Below are positions 1-10,366 of a stretch of DNA of 64,000 nt, piece after piece (positions within the stretch are counted from its first letter, which is position 1; each line of letters starts with the position of its first letter). Made by a program: the position numbers and the translations under genes. Below the pieces are notes generated by a model. It worked only from the letters and a program-made list of their open reading frames with translations, had not been told where the DNA came from and ran no database searches. Source of the stretch: Geothrix sp. SG200. GTDB lineage: Bacteria; Acidobacteriota; Holophagae; Holophagales; Holophagaceae. The DNA is taken from NCBI RefSeq assembly GCF_022808935.1, contig NZ_JAKZFR010000005.1, positions 62,001 through 126,000 of the forward strand. The letters are read 5' to 3'.

Positions 1-141
1 GACCAGTTGATCTTCCAGGAGATCGACTACTCCAAGGTGGACAAGATGAAGGGCATGAACATCACCTTCGTGACCACCGCCAAGAACGACGCCGAAGCGC
101 GGGCCCTGCTGGCCCACCTCGGTATGCCCTTCCGCAAATAG
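1..141 (+). CDS. rplE: 50S ribosomal protein L5, C-terminal part
   Basis: The window opens inside this gene; only the last 46 codons are present. The readable C-terminus ([18 protein letters not shown] to HLGMPFRK) matches the end of L5, which binds 5S rRNA and contacts the P-site tRNA in the central protuberance. It lies 18 bp before rpsN, the standard spc-operon order, and is co-transcribed with everything downstream to rplQ. Confidence 0.93.
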   Translation, partial: DQLIFQEIDYSKVDKMKGMNITFVTTAKNDAEARALLAHLGMPFRK

Positions 142-159
142 GCTAAGGAGATCATACCG

Positions 160-345
160 ATGGCCAAGATTTCCAAAATCGTCAAGGATTCGCGCAAGCC
201 GAAGTTCTCGACCCAGCACCGCAACCGCTGCAAGTGCTGCGGCCGGCCCCGGGGCTTCATGCGCAAGTTTGAACTCTGCCGTCTGTGCTTCCGCAAGTTC
301 GCCCTCAACGGCGAGCTGCCGGGCGTCCAGAAGTCCAGCTGGTAA
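160..345 (+). CDS. rpsN: 30S ribosomal protein S14, zinc-binding type Z
   Basis: A 61-residue short S14 that sits in the 30S head near the decoding region. Four cysteines (C24, C27, C40, C43) form the zinc ribbon of the C+ form; the zinc-free form is about 100 residues. The gene is between rplE and rpsH as in most spc operons, with an AAGGAG ribosome site just upstream. Confidence 0.95.
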   Translation: MAKISKIVKDSRKPKFSTQHRNRCKCCGRPRGFMRKFELCRLCFRKFALNGELPGVQKSSW

Positions 346-357
346 GGAGAGGGGACC

Positions 358-753
358 ATGCATACCGATCCCATCGCTGACTACCTCACCCGCATCCGCA
401 ACGGCATCATGGCCGGTCACGATGCCGTGGTGGTGCCCGCCTCCAAGATCAAGGCCGGCCTCTGCGGCATCCTGAAGCAGGAGGGCTACATCCATTCCTT
501 CAAGCAGGTGGAGCACGAGGGCCGCGCGTACCTCATCCTCAACCTCAAGTACGTGAAGGACAAGGAGAACGTGATCCACGGCCTGCGCCGCGTGTCCCGT
601 CCCGGCCTGCGCATCTACTCCGGCGCGCAGGAGATCCCCGAAGTCCATGGCGGCCTCGGCATCGCGATCCTGTCCACCCCGAAGGGTCTCCTGACGGGCA
701 AGGACGCCAAGAAGCAGAACGTCGGCGGCGAAGTCCTCGCCCACGTCTGGTAA
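358..753 (+). CDS. rpsH: 30S ribosomal protein S8
   Basis: 131 residues, the family's usual length, beginning [16 protein letters not shown], the conserved S8 start. It binds the central domain of 16S rRNA early in 30S assembly; in E. coli it also represses spc-operon translation. The C-terminal [18 protein letters not shown] segment is the conserved S8 RNA-binding end. The ribosome site GGAGAGG precedes the ATG. Confidence 0.96.
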   Translation: MHTDPIADYLTRIRNGIMAGHDAVVVPASKIKAGLCGILKQEGYIHSFKQVEHEGRAYLILNLKYVKDKENVIHGLRRVSRPGLRIYSGAQEIPEVHGGLGIAILSTPKGLLTGKDAKKQNVGGEVLAHVW

Positions 754-801
754 CCCATCCTGAAACGGGCGGCATCCCCGCCCTCATCTAAGGAATCAAC
801 C

Positions 802-1338
802 ATGTCTCGAATCGGAAAGAAGCCCGTGACGCTGCCCAAGGGCGTGAAGGTCACAGTCACCGGGTCCGAGGCCGTCGTCGAGGGCGCCAAGGGCAAGCTC
901 ACTTGCCCGATCCCCGCCGGGATCACCCTCGAAGTTCAGGCCGACTCCGTGAACCTCACCCGCGTCAACGATGAGCCCCAGACCCGTGCCTACCACGGCC
1001 TGACCCGCGCCCTGCTCGGCAACGCCGTCACCGGTGTGACCGAGGGCTGGAAGAAGGAGCTGGACATCGTCGGCGTCGGCTACAAGGCCGCCATGGACGG
1101 CGCCAAGCTCAACCTCGAGCTCGGCTACAGCCATCCCATCAAGTACGAGGCTCCCGCGGGCATCCAGATGGCCGTCGAGAAGGCCACCCACATCGTCGTG
1201 ACCGGCATCGACCGGCAGCTGGTGGGCCAGGTCGCCGCCGACATCCGGAAGTTCCGCAAGCCCGAGCCCTACAAGGGCAAGGGCGTCATGTACACCGGCG
1301 AAGTCATCCGCCGCAAGGCCGGCAAGACCGGGAAGTAA
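802..1338 (+). CDS. rplF: 50S ribosomal protein L6
   Basis: 178 residues starting MSRIGKKPVTLPKGV, a typical L6 N-terminus, and ending with the basic tail that contains the conserved EPYKGKGVMYTGEVIRRK motif. L6 lies near the sarcin-ricin loop at the elongation-factor site. The 48-bp gap after rpsH contains a small GC-rich inverted stretch but no clear terminator. Confidence 0.96.
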   Translation: MSRIGKKPVTLPKGVKVTVTGSEAVVEGAKGKLTCPIPAGITLEVQADSVNLTRVNDEPQTRAYHGLTRALLGNAVTGVTEGWKKELDIVGVGYKAAMDGAKLNLELGYSHPIKYEAPAGIQMAVEKATHIVVTGIDRQLVGQVAADIRKFRKPEPYKGKGVMYTGEVIRRKAGKTGK

Positions 1339-1347
1339 GGGGAACCC

Positions 1348-1710
1348 ATGGCGAACGATATCAACATTCGGCGTGACAAGACCAAGGCCCGCATCCGCGG
1401 CCGCGTGAGCGGCACGCCCGAGCGGCCCCGCCTCACCATCTACAAGAGCCTGAAGCGCATCTACGTGCAGGCGGTGGACGACAGCAAGGGCATCACCCTG
1501 GCCTCCGCCAGCAGCCTCGAGAAGGACCTGCGCGAGAAGCTCAAGAACGGCGCCAACATCGAGGCCGCCAAGGCCGTCGGCGCCAGCATCGCCGCCCGGC
1601 TGAAGGAGAAGGGCATCACCGCAGTGGTGTTCGACCGGAACGGTTACGTCTATCACGGCCGCGTCAAGGCGCTGGCTGACAGCGCCCGCGAAGCCGGGCT
1701 CCAGTTCTAG
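1348..1710 (+). CDS. rplR: 50S ribosomal protein L18
   Basis: 120 residues, normal length. The basic N-terminus, then [20 protein letters not shown], and the C-terminal [20 protein letters not shown] are conserved L18 blocks. The protein binds 5S rRNA together with L5. It is separated by 9 bp from both neighbours, consistent with a tightly packed operon. Confidence 0.96.
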   Translation: MANDINIRRDKTKARIRGRVSGTPERPRLTIYKSLKRIYVQAVDDSKGITLASASSLEKDLREKLKNGANIEAAKAVGASIAARLKEKGITAVVFDRNGYVYHGRVKALADSAREAGLQF

Positions 1711-1719
1711 GGGATCACC

Positions 1720-2247
1720 ATGGCGACTGCAGAGCTCAAGGACAACAAGGAAACCCGCAACAACCCCGAAGCCGGGGAATTCAAGGACCAGGTCATCTAC
1801 GTGGGCCGCGTCACCAAGGTGGTGAAGGGGGGCAAGAACTTCTCCTTCTCCGCGCTGGTGGTCGTGGGCGACGGCAACGGCAAGGTCGGCTTCGGTCTCG
1901 GCAAGGCCCTGGAAGTGCCCTCCGCCATCAAGAAGGGCATCGAGAGCGCCAAGCGCAACATGATCAAGGTCCCCCTCACCTCGAACGGCAGCCTGCCGCA
2001 CCCGGTGACCGGGATCTTCGGCTCCGGCAGCGTGCTGCTGAAGCCGGCCCCCGAGGGCACCGGCATCATCGCCGGCGCCGCGGTGCGCGCCATCATGGAG
2101 GCCGCCGGCGTCCACAACGTGCTGACGAAGAGCCTGGGCTCCTCCAACCCCCACAACGTGGTGCGTGCCACGTTCGAAGGGCTGAAGGACCTCATGGATC
2201 CCTACACGGTCCTGACCAACCGGGGCCTGGACCAGGCGGAGGTTTAA
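1720..2247 (+). CDS. rpsE: 30S ribosomal protein S5
   Basis: 175 residues with the double-stranded RNA-binding N-terminal domain ([20 protein letters not shown]) and the C-terminal S5 domain ([20 protein letters not shown]). S5 is part of the mRNA entrance and of the fidelity interface with S4. It carries a short acidic N-terminal extension ([15 protein letters not shown]). It is followed after one base by rpmD. Confidence 0.96.
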   Translation: MATAELKDNKETRNNPEAGEFKDQVIYVGRVTKVVKGGKNFSFSALVVVGDGNGKVGFGLGKALEVPSAIKKGIESAKRNMIKVPLTSNGSLPHPVTGIFGSGSVLLKPAPEGTGIIAGAAVRAIMEAAGVHNVLTKSLGSSNPHNVVRATFEGLKDLMDPYTVLTNRGLDQAEV

Positions 2248-2248
2248 C

Positions 2249-2446
2249 ATGTCGCAGTTCATCGGCAAGCAGGTGGTGCTGACCCTCAAGCGCTCCATCA
2301 TCTGCACCACTCCCAAGCACCGGGCCTTCATGCAGACCCTCGGTCTGAAGCGCCCCGGCGATACCCGCGAATGCGAATACACCCCCAACGTCCACGGGAT
2401 GGTCAAGCTCGTCCCGCATCTCATCGACGTTCAGGTGAAGGGGTAG
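2249..2446 (+). CDS. rpmD: 50S ribosomal protein L30
   Basis: 65 residues, slightly longer than the roughly 60 of E. coli L30. The TLKRSIICTTPKHRAFMQTL and NVHGMVKLVPHLIDV blocks are the conserved L30 core. Its ATG begins one base after the rpsE stop, so translation is probably coupled. Confidence 0.93.
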   Translation: MSQFIGKQVVLTLKRSIICTTPKHRAFMQTLGLKRPGDTRECEYTPNVHGMVKLVPHLIDVQVKG

Positions 2447-2449
2447 GTC

Positions 2450-2911
2450 ATGAAGCTCAACGAACTCAAGCCCGCTGAGGGCGCCACCAAGACCCGCAAG
2501 CGCCTGGGCCGCGGCAAGGGCTCAGGCCTCGGCAAGACCTCCGGCCGCGGCGAGAAGGGCCAGAAGTCCCGGTCCGGCTACCGCAGCAAGCGCGGTTTCG
2601 AGGGCGGCCAGATGCCACTCGTCCGCCGTCTGCCCAAGCGCGGATTCACCAACATCTTCGCTCCCGAGACCAAGGAGATCACCCTCAGCCTCATCTCCAT
2701 CCACTTCAAGGATGGCGAGACGGTCTGCCTGGATGCCCTCCGGGACAAGAAGCTCGTCAACTCCCGCGTCGAGAAGATCGTGGTGCTGGCCAGCGGCGAG
2801 CTCACCGCCAAGGTGAACGTCGTCGCCGATCGCATCACCAAGGGCGCCCGTGAAGCCATCCTGGCCAAGGGTGGCACGATCCAGGAGCCCTGCGCGAAGT
2901 CTGCCGAGTAA
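2450..2911 (+). CDS. rplO: 50S ribosomal protein L15
   Basis: 153 residues. The glycine- and lysine-rich N-terminus (KRLGRGKGSGLGKTSGRGEK, about residues 18-37) threads into 23S rRNA, and a globular C-terminal domain follows. L15 is a late assembly protein. It starts 3 bp after rpmD and lies 6 bp before secY, the usual order. Confidence 0.96.
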   Translation: MKLNELKPAEGATKTRKRLGRGKGSGLGKTSGRGEKGQKSRSGYRSKRGFEGGQMPLVRRLPKRGFTNIFAPETKEITLSLISIHFKDGETVCLDALRDKKLVNSRVEKIVVLASGELTAKVNVVADRITKGAREAILAKGGTIQEPCAKSAE

Positions 2912-2917
2912 CGGCCG

Positions 2918-4269
<1,352 letters not shown>

Positions 4270-4273
<4 letters not shown>

Positions 4274-4929
4274 GTCTGACCGCGAACATCCTCCTCGGGG
4301 CCCCGGGCTCCGGGAAGGGCACCCAGGCCAAGCGCCTGGTGGAAACATTCTCTTTGACTCACCTCTCAACCGGTGACATTCTGAGAGATGCCGTCTCGAA
4401 AGGGACGGAGATCGGCCTGAGGGCGAAAGCCATCATGGCCGAGGGAAAACTGGTGGACGACGACACCGTCAATGGCCTTGTCTTCGCGCGGCTGCTGGAC
4501 GAGACCTCCGATGTGCTGTTCGACGGCTACCCACGCACCCTTCAGCAAGCTCAAGCCCTGGAAGACTTCCTCTCCTCCAAGGGCATGAAGACGGGTCACG
4601 TGGTGCTGGTCGATGTCCCCCAGGATGTGCTGGAAGCCCGCGTGGTGGGCCGGCGCGTCTGCAGCAACAACGCCTGCGGCGCCATCTACCACCTGGAATC
4701 CAAGCCTCCCAAGCAGGCCGGTGTCTGCGATGTGTGCGGAAGTCCCCTGAAGCACCGTTCCGACGACACCGCAGAAGCCTTCCGGAGCCGGATGGGCGAG
4801 TTCCACTCGACCTTCCAGCCGCTCCTGGGTTTCTACAAGCATCGGCCGACCTTCCGGAGCGTGGATGGCAATCGCGCCCCGGAGCTGGTGTTTGAATCGC
4901 TGCGTCACGTCTTCGGAGAACGCGCTTGA
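4270..4929 (+). CDS. adk: Adenylate kinase, zinc-LID type
   Basis: 219 residues; interconverts ATP + AMP and 2 ADP in the cytosol. The P-loop [10 protein letters not shown] is at residues 10-19, and FDGYPRT is the AMP-site motif. The LID carries four cysteines (CSNNAC and CDVC, starting near residue 131), the zinc-binding form found in Gram-positives and some other phyla. Codon choice in the first third is less GC-biased than in its neighbours. It overlaps secY upstream and infA downstream. Confidence 0.96.
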
Positions 4930-5144
4930 GCAAAGAAGAAGCCATTGAGCTCGAAGCCACAGTGGTCGAGGCCTTGCCCAACGCGGTATTCCGGGTCGAA
5001 CTGGAAAACAAGCACCAGGTGCTGGCGCACATCAGCGGGAAGATGCGCAAGAACTTCATCCGCATCCTCCCCGGCGACAGGGTCCTCGTCGAGGTCACCC
5101 CTTACGACCTGACCCGCGGCCGCATCATCTACCGATTCAAGTAA
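4926..5144 (+). CDS. infA: Translation initiation factor IF-1
   Basis: 72 residues, the standard length, an OB-fold that occupies the A site during initiation. Conserved blocks are [34 protein letters not shown] and [13 protein letters not shown]. The start is a TTG embedded in the adk stop (TTGA). No other in-frame start gives a full-length IF-1, so TTG is chosen. The methionine aminopeptidase gene that usually separates adk and infA is absent. Confidence 0.94.
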   Translation: MSKEEAIELEATVVEALPNAVFRVELENKHQVLAHISGKMRKNFIRILPGDRVLVEVTPYDLTRGRIIYRFK

Positions 5145-5162
5145 CCGAAACGAGAGGAAACC

Positions 5163-5279
5163 ATGAAAGTCCGGCCCTCCATCAAGAAGCTCTGCGAGCA
5201 CTGCAAAGTGGTGCGCCGCGAAGGCATCAACCGGGTCATCTGCAAGAAGAACCCGAAGCACAAGCAGCGTCAGGGTTAA
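5163..5279 (+). CDS. rpmJ: 50S ribosomal protein L36, zinc-binding
   Basis: A 38-residue gene beginning [15 protein letters not shown], with the complete zinc site C11, C14, C27 and H33 of the C+ form. L36 stabilises 23S rRNA close to the peptidyl-transferase side. GAGAGGAAACC precedes the ATG. It occupies the normal place between infA and rpsM. Confidence 0.96.
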   Translation: MKVRPSIKKLCEHCKVVRREGINRVICKKNPKHKQRQG

Positions 5280-5288
5280 GGAGACACG

Positions 5289-5657
5289 ATGGCACGCATC
5301 GCTGGCATTGATCTGCCCATCGGAAAGCGCATCGAGATCGCGCTCACCTACATTTACGGCATCGGCCGGGCCAAGGCTCACAGCATCCTGACCCGCGCGA
5401 AGGTCGACTTCGGCACCAAGGTGCGCGACCTGACCGAAGACGAGGTCGGCCGCATCCGCCGCGTCATCACCGCCGAGGAGACTGTGGAGGGCGACCTCCG
5501 CAAGAACATCGCCCTCGACATCAAGCGGCTCATGGACATCGGCTGCTACCGCGGCCTGCGCCACCGGAAGGGTCTACCCGTCCGTGGTCAGCGCACGCAC
5601 ACCAACGCCCGCACCCGCAAGGGCAAGCGGCGCACCGTGGCCGGCAAGAAGAAGTAA
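5289..5657 (+). CDS. rpsM: 30S ribosomal protein S13
   Basis: 122 residues. [20 protein letters not shown] is the conserved N-terminus, and the C-terminal tail [20 protein letters not shown] contacts P-site tRNA and the inter-subunit bridge. It is first of the alpha-operon genes rpsM-rpsK-rpsD-rpoA-rplQ, which here continue from spc without a visible terminator. Confidence 0.96.
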   Translation: MARIAGIDLPIGKRIEIALTYIYGIGRAKAHSILTRAKVDFGTKVRDLTEDEVGRIRRVITAEETVEGDLRKNIALDIKRLMDIGCYRGLRHRKGLPVRGQRTHTNARTRKGKRRTVAGKKK

Positions 5658-5669
5658 GGCGAGGAGACC

Positions 5670-6077
5670 ATGGCCAAGACTCAGACCCGGACCGCCGGCA
5701 AGAAGGTGGTCAAGAAGAAGGAAAAGAAGAACGTCCCCCACGGCGTGGCTCACGTCCAGGCGTCCTTCAACAACACCATCATCTCCATCTCCGATCCGAT
5801 GGGGAACATGCTCTGCTGGGCTTCCAGCGGCAACCAGAACTTCCGCGGCACCCGCAAGGGCACGCCCTTCGCAGCCCAGGTGGCCGCCGGCGTCTGCGCC
5901 GAGGCCGCCAAGGAGCAGGGCGTCCGCTCGGTGGACGTCCGCGTCAAGGGCCCCGGTGCGGGCCGTGAGAGCGCCATCCGCGCCCTCAACGCCGCCGGCA
6001 TCCAGGTGACCAGCATCCGCGACGTCACCCCCATCCCCCACAACGGCTGCCGGCCGCCCAAGCGGCGCCGGGTTTAA
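5670..6077 (+). CDS. rpsK: 30S ribosomal protein S11
   Basis: 135 residues. A lysine-rich N-terminal extension (residues 1-25) precedes the core beginning [16 protein letters not shown]; the C-terminal [16 protein letters not shown] is invariant in the family. S11 forms part of the 30S platform lining the Shine-Dalgarno helix cleft. Confidence 0.97.
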   Translation: MAKTQTRTAGKKVVKKKEKKNVPHGVAHVQASFNNTIISISDPMGNMLCWASSGNQNFRGTRKGTPFAAQVAAGVCAEAAKEQGVRSVDVRVKGPGAGRESAIRALNAAGIQVTSIRDVTPIPHNGCRPPKRRRV

Positions 6078-6092
6078 GAGAGGAGGAGAGAC

Positions 6093-6725
6093 ATGGCACG
6101 TTACACAGACGCCGTTTGCCGCCTCTGCCGCCGCGAGGGCATGAAGCTTTATCTCAAGGGCGAGCGCTGCTTCAAGGAGAAGTGCTCCTTCGAGACCCGC
6201 AAGGGCAAGATCCCCGGCCAGCACGGCGCGGGGAAGATCAAGAAGCCCACCGGCTACGCCCTGCAGCTCCGCGAGAAGCAGAAGGTGAAGCGCATCTACG
6301 GTGTGCTCGAAAAGCAGTTCCGCCACTACTTCGAGAAGGCCGACGCCAAGAAGGGCGTCACCGGCCACAACCTGCTCGGGTTCCTCGAGAGCCGCCTGGA
6401 CAACGTGGTCTACCGCCTGGGCTTCGCGCCCAGCCGCACCGCCGCGCGCCAGATGGTCATGCACGGCCACGTGCTGGTCAACGGCAAGCGGGTGGACATC
6501 CCCTCCTTCCAGGTCAAGCCTGGCCAGGCGGTGGAGCTGGGCAAGCGCGCCCGCGAGAACGACGGCGTCAAGACCTCCGTCGAAACCTCCACCGGCCGTG
6601 GCATTCCCAAGTGGCTTTCCCTGGACGCCGCCGCCTTCAAGGGCCAGGTGCTCGCCGCGCCGACCCGCGAGGACATCACCCTGGACATCAACGAGCAGCT
6701 GATCGTTGAACTGTATTCCAAGTAA
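6093..6725 (+). CDS. rpsD: 30S ribosomal protein S4, zinc-type
   Basis: 210 residues. The N-terminus holds four cysteines (C9, C12, C26, C31), the zinc-binding C+ version. The S4 RNA-binding domain follows (LESRLDNVVYRLGFAPSR onward). S4 nucleates 16S folding and is the usual translational regulator of the alpha operon. The ribosome site AGGAGGAG is unusually strong. Confidence 0.97.
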   Translation: MARYTDAVCRLCRREGMKLYLKGERCFKEKCSFETRKGKIPGQHGAGKIKKPTGYALQLREKQKVKRIYGVLEKQFRHYFEKADAKKGVTGHNLLGFLESRLDNVVYRLGFAPSRTAARQMVMHGHVLVNGKRVDIPSFQVKPGQAVELGKRARENDGVKTSVETSTGRGIPKWLSLDAAAFKGQVLAAPTREDITLDINEQLIVELYSK

Positions 6726-6734
6726 GGGGGCAGG

Positions 6735-7706
6735 ATGCTGAACCTCAGCGATTTCCAGAGGCCGCGATTCGCGGAGGTGACCCCCGGGTCCCTCACGGAC
6801 TCCTACGGAGAATTCGTGGCCTACCCCTTCGAGCGTGGTTTCGCCACGACCGTGGGGCACAGCCTCCGCCGGGTGCTGCTCAGCAGCATCCAGGGGGCGG
6901 CTGTCACCAACGTCCGCATCAAGGGCGTCATGCACGAGTTCACCACCCTTCCGGGCGTCTGGGAGGACATCACCCATGTCCTCCTGAACCTCAAGGAAGT
7001 GCCGTTCAAGCTGCACAGCCCCGAGCCCCAGACGGTGACCATCTCCGCCAAGGGCGAGGGCACGGTGACCTCGGCCGCCATCCGCTGCAACCAGAACGTG
7101 GAGGTCGTGGATCCCAACATCCACATCGCCACCCTGGGTGAAGAGGGCGAGCTGGAGATCGAGATGGTGGTGCGTCTGGGCCGCGGGTTCGTGACCGCGG
7201 ACCACAACCACGACGAGAGCCTGGGCCTGGGTTTCATCCCCATGGATGCCAACCACAGCCCCATCATCCGTGTGAACTACATCGTCGAACCCGCTCGCGT
7301 GGGCCAGAGCACCGACTACGAGAAGCTCACGCTCCAGGTCTGGACCAACGGCGCCGTCAACCCCAAGGAAGCCGTGTCCGACGCGGCCCTCATCCTGCGC
7401 GACCACTTCCTCGTGTTCGCCCGCCAGGACGAGGACTTCACCGAGATGGAGATGGGGGCTGCGACCCTCGGAGCCGAAGCCGCCAACACCTGGCTGGGCA
7501 AGTCCGTCGAGGAGCTCGAGCTCTCCGTCCGCGCCAACAACTGCCTCCGCAACGCCAACATCACCACCATCGGCGAGCTGGTCCAGCGGACCGAGGCTGA
7601 ACTGATGAAAACCAAGAACTTCGGCAAGAAGTCGCTCCAGGAGATCAAGGACGAGCTCGCTCGCATCGGCCTCTCCCTCGGCATGCGGCTCGAGCAGGAA
7701 GTGTAA
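6735..7706 (+). CDS. rpoA: DNA-directed RNA polymerase subunit alpha
   Basis: 323 residues. The N-terminal dimerisation/assembly domain (about 1-230) includes the conserved [20 protein letters not shown]. The C-terminal domain (about 250-310) includes [15 protein letters not shown] and LGMRLEQEV, and binds UP elements and activators. It lies 9 bp after rpsD and 9 bp before rplQ. Confidence 0.97.
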   Translation: MLNLSDFQRPRFAEVTPGSLTDSYGEFVAYPFERGFATTVGHSLRRVLLSSIQGAAVTNVRIKGVMHEFTTLPGVWEDITHVLLNLKEVPFKLHSPEPQTVTISAKGEGTVTSAAIRCNQNVEVVDPNIHIATLGEEGELEIEMVVRLGRGFVTADHNHDESLGLGFIPMDANHSPIIRVNYIVEPARVGQSTDYEKLTLQVWTNGAVNPKEAVSDAALILRDHFLVFARQDEDFTEMEMGAATLGAEAANTWLGKSVEELELSVRANNCLRNANITTIGELVQRTEAELMKTKNFGKKSLQEIKDELARIGLSLGMRLEQEV

Positions 7707-7715
7707 GGAGCCCCC

Positions 7716-8108
7716 ATGCGTCACAACGTTTCCGGCAAGCGCCTGGGCCGCACCACCAACCAGCGCAAGGCCCTCATGAAGAACCTCGCGACCGCCCTGA
7801 TCCAGAGCGAGCGCATCGAGACCACCCTGGTGAAGGCCAAGGAGCTTCGCAGCTTCGTGGAACCCTTCATCACCCTCGCGAAGACCGATTCGGTCGCCAA
7901 CCGCCGCCTGGCGATGGCCCGCCTCGGGAGCAAGGACGCCGTGCAGAAGCTCTTCGGCGCCGACTTCCGCAAGCGGTTCGAGAGCCGTCCCGGCGGCTAC
8001 ACCCGCATCCTCAAGATGGCCCATCGCCTCGGCGACGCGGCCGACATGGCCCTCATCGAGTTCGTGGACTACACCCTCCCCGAGCCGAAGGCCGAGGACG
8101 CCGAGTAG
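7716..8108 (+). CDS. rplQ: 50S ribosomal protein L17
   Basis: 130 residues. MRHNVSGKRLGRTTNQRKAL is the L17 start; the protein ends in an acidic tail. It is the last gene of the ribosomal run and is followed 14 bp later by a strong hairpin. Confidence 0.96.
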   Translation: MRHNVSGKRLGRTTNQRKALMKNLATALIQSERIETTLVKAKELRSFVEPFITLAKTDSVANRRLAMARLGSKDAVQKLFGADFRKRFESRPGGYTRILKMAHRLGDAADMALIEFVDYTLPEPKAEDAE

Positions 8109-8122
8109 GATTCTGCCGCAGC

Positions 8123-8158
8123 CATGGGAACGCCCCGGCCCGCCGGGGCGTTCCCATG
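8123..8158. terminator. Bidirectional hairpin terminator
   Basis: A perfect 16-bp stem (8123-8138 with 8143-8158) and a CCCG loop between convergent rplQ and the kinase gene. There is no U-run on either side, so termination may depend on stem strength or a factor. Confidence 0.8.
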
Positions 8159-8165
8159 TACGGCC

Positions 8166-9623
8166 TCAGCCCACGGTCCAGGTGCCCTCGCCCTTGTCCT
8201 CGGGTTCGTCCTTGAAGTCGGCCCCCCGCAGCCGCCGGGCCCGCACCACCGTCACGGTGCAGGGCGCCTGCGCGGCGACCTGGCTGGACACGCTGCCGAG
8301 GAGCGTCCGCCGCAGGGAGCTGGCGCGGGCGCCGATGACCACGTGGTCCACGTGGTTGGCGTTCACGTACTGGAGGATGGCCCCCGCGGGGTCCGGCGAC
8401 TGCAGGACGTGGAAGCTGATCCGCCCCTCTTCGAGGCCCAGGGGCTCCGCCCAGTGGCGCAGCTCCACGAGCCGCTGCAGGTGGCGGTTCCGGCCTTCGG
8501 CGTCCACCTGCTCGTCCAGGGTGATCCGCCCCAGCTTGAATACGTTCAGGCAGGCCACCCGCGCGCCGGGAAGGGCCGGGAGCATGTGGGCCACCATGCT
8601 GCGCAGGATGCCGGCGATGGGCGCCGCCTCCGGGGAGAGATCGACGGCCACGGCGAGAATCGGCGCATCGCCGTCGCTCCGGCTGGGCGTCTTCCCCCCG
8701 GGAAGCGCCAGCTCGCGATCGGCGAAGCGGCGCCGGAGCACGGTGGTGAAAGGGTCCTGCCGGAGCTTCTCCGAGCGCGCCGTGAGCTTCACCTGATCCG
8801 GATGGCGGAGGGCCAGGGCCAGGTGGGCCGCGGTGGGATACCGCCAGGCGGGGTGCACCTCCAGGCAGCGCAGGATGATTTCCTGGAGCCAGGGCGGGCA
8901 GTCCGGGCGGAGGCGGCGGGGCGGCACCGGATCGCGCCAGATCCGTCGCTTCAGGCCGGAGAGGCGCTGGGGGTCACCGAAGGGCCGCACCCCCGTGAGG
9001 AAGAAGTACAGGAGCACCCCCAGGGCGAACTGGTCGCTGCGAGGGTCGCGGCGCAGGCCGAGCACCTGCTCCGGGGCCATGTAGGGCGCCGTGCCGTAGG
9101 GAAGGCGGAACTCCTCGCCCATCAGGTCGGGCAGCTCCTCGTGGTGGGACAGCCCATAGTCGATGAGCACCATCTCCCCGGTGGGCCGCGTGAGGAGGTT
9201 GGAGGGCTTCACATCCAGGTGGACCACCCGCTGGCGATGCAGGTCGTCCAGCGCCGTGGCGATGCGGGCGCCCAGGGCCGCCACCTCCGGGCAGGCCAGG
9301 GGGAGCCGGGTCAGCATGGGCAGGAGGCTGGGACCGGGGATCCGCTCCATCACCAGGTAGGGCTGGAAGCCGGTGGACCCCGTGGCGATGAACCGGGGCA
9401 CGTGCGGGCCCGATAGGCGGGGAAGGATCATCTGCTCCATCTCGAAACCGACGATGGCGGCGGGATCCGTGCCTTCCGAAAGCACGGGCGCCTTGACCAG
9501 CAGGGGGAAGTCGAACCCGGGATGGGACGCGGTCCAGAGCGAGGCCATGCCGCCCTGGTGGATCCGCTCCCCAACGAGGAAACCGTCGAGGTTGGTTCCG
9601 GGGGCGATGGCCGTCTGCGGCAT
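8166..9623 (-). CDS. Serine/threonine protein kinase fused to a universal stress protein domain
   Basis: 485 residues from the ATG at 9623, which follows the upstream stop by two bases. Residues about 15-270 are a protein kinase: glycine loop IHQGGMASLW, lysine K44, catalytic loop HLDVKPSN (H135-N142, with Leu in place of the Arg of HRD), DYG at 155-157, then APEQ. Residues about 325-470 look like a UspA domain: PILAVAVDLSPEA at its start and GARASSLRRTLLGS, the G-x2-G-x9-G(S/T) type nucleotide motif, near its end. No membrane segment is visible. It may couple stress-nucleotide sensing to phosphorylation. Kinase calls are firm; activity is likely but not certain. Confidence 0.85.
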   Translation of the reverse strand: MPQTAIAPGTNLDGFLVGERIHQGGMASLWTASHPGFDFPLLVKAPVLSEGTDPAAIVGFEMEQMILPRLSGPHVPRFIATGSTGFQPYLVMERIPGPSLLPMLTRLPLACPEVAALGARIATALDDLHRQRVVHLDVKPSNLLTRPTGEMVLIDYGLSHHEELPDLMGEEFRLPYGTAPYMAPEQVLGLRRDPRSDQFALGVLLYFFLTGVRPFGDPQRLSGLKRRIWRDPVPPRRLRPDCPPWLQEIILRCLEVHPAWRYPTAAHLALALRHPDQVKLTARSEKLRQDPFTTVLRRRFADRELALPGGKTPSRSDGDAPILAVAVDLSPEAAPIAGILRSMVAHMLPALPGARVACLNVFKLGRITLDEQVDAEGRNRHLQRLVELRHWAEPLGLEEGRISFHVLQSPDPAGAILQYVNANHVDHVVIGARASSLRRTLLGSVSSQVAAQAPCTVTVVRARRLRGADFKDEPEDKGEGTWTVG

Positions 9624-9625
9624 GG

Positions 9626-10366
9626 TCAGAACCCTTTCCGGAGACGGGCTGCAAGGGCGCGCGGGAGGCCCGCTTGCAGGATGGAGGTCGCAGTGGCTTG
9701 GATATCGTAGGCCACCCGGAAATGGGTGAGCTCGGACGAGGCCGTGTCCAGCATGGCGTAGGCCGCCCCCGGATGGCCGTCGCGGGGCTGGCCCACCGAG
9801 CCGACCACGGTCAGCCAGCGGCGGTGGATCGGCAGGGGGATGGGCACGGCGGGGACGGGCTTGAAGGAGACCAGCTGGCCCGTGGCGGTGATGCCGTGCA
9901 GGGCGGGAACATGCGTGTGCCCGCAGAAGACCATCTGGGCCCGGCTGGCTTCCAGCGCCCGGCGTGCATCGCGGCCCTCGCGGATGTAGAGCCACGGGGG
10001 GTAGGTCTGCGGGCTGGCGTGCACGTAGAGGCGGGGGCCGTCCTCGAAGCGCAGGGGAAGGCTGGCCAGGAACTCCCGGGCCTCGCGGCCGAGCTGGCCG
10101 CGGGTCCAGGCCATGGCGGTCTCGGCGTCCGTGGTCATCGATTCCTGCTCATCGGCCACGGCCTGATCATGGTTGCCCGCCACCGCGATGGCGCCCCGGC
10201 TCACCTCGGCCTGGATGCGCTCCAGCACCTCGTTCGGCTGCGCACCGTAGCCCACGTAGTCGCCGAGAAAGACGAGCCGCTCCGCGCCGCGCGCCTGGGC
10301 GTGCTCCAGGCAGGCCTCCAGCGCGAGCCGGTTGGCATGGATATCCGCCAGAAGGGCGAGGCGCAT
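9626..10366 (-). CDS. Calcineurin-like metallophosphoesterase
   Basis: About 246 residues from the ATG at 10366 (MRLALLADIHAN); an upstream in-frame ATG at 10402 would add 12 residues unlike the family. Metal motifs are present: D8-I-H10, GDYVGYG, GNHDQ and CGHTHVP, the YfcE/MJ0936-like phosphodiesterase pattern. Its stop is 2 bp before the kinase start, so the pair is a two-gene operon. Substrate unknown; a protein phosphatase or cyclic-nucleotide role is possible. Confidence 0.85.
   Translation of the reverse strand: MRLALLADIHANRLALEACLEHAQARGAERLVFLGDYVGYGAQPNEVLERIQAEVSRGAIAVAGNHDQAVADEQESMTTDAETAMAWTRGQLGREAREFLASLPLRFEDGPRLYVHASPQTYPPWLYIREGRDARRALEASRAQMVFCGHTHVPALHGITATGQLVSFKPVPAVPIPLPIHRRWLTVVGSVGQPRDGHPGAAYAMLDTASSELTHFRVAYDIQATATSILQAGLPRALAARLRKGF

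Noticed and set aside
796-2424. A 542-residue open frame on the - strand across rplF-rpsE
   Set aside because: It is the reverse-strand shadow of high-GC ribosomal genes: Gly/Ala/Asp/His-rich with no family resemblance, while the + strand genes are unmistakable.
5574-8024. An 816-residue open frame on the - strand across rpsM-rplQ
   Set aside because: Same cause: a codon-bias shadow of the alpha operon.
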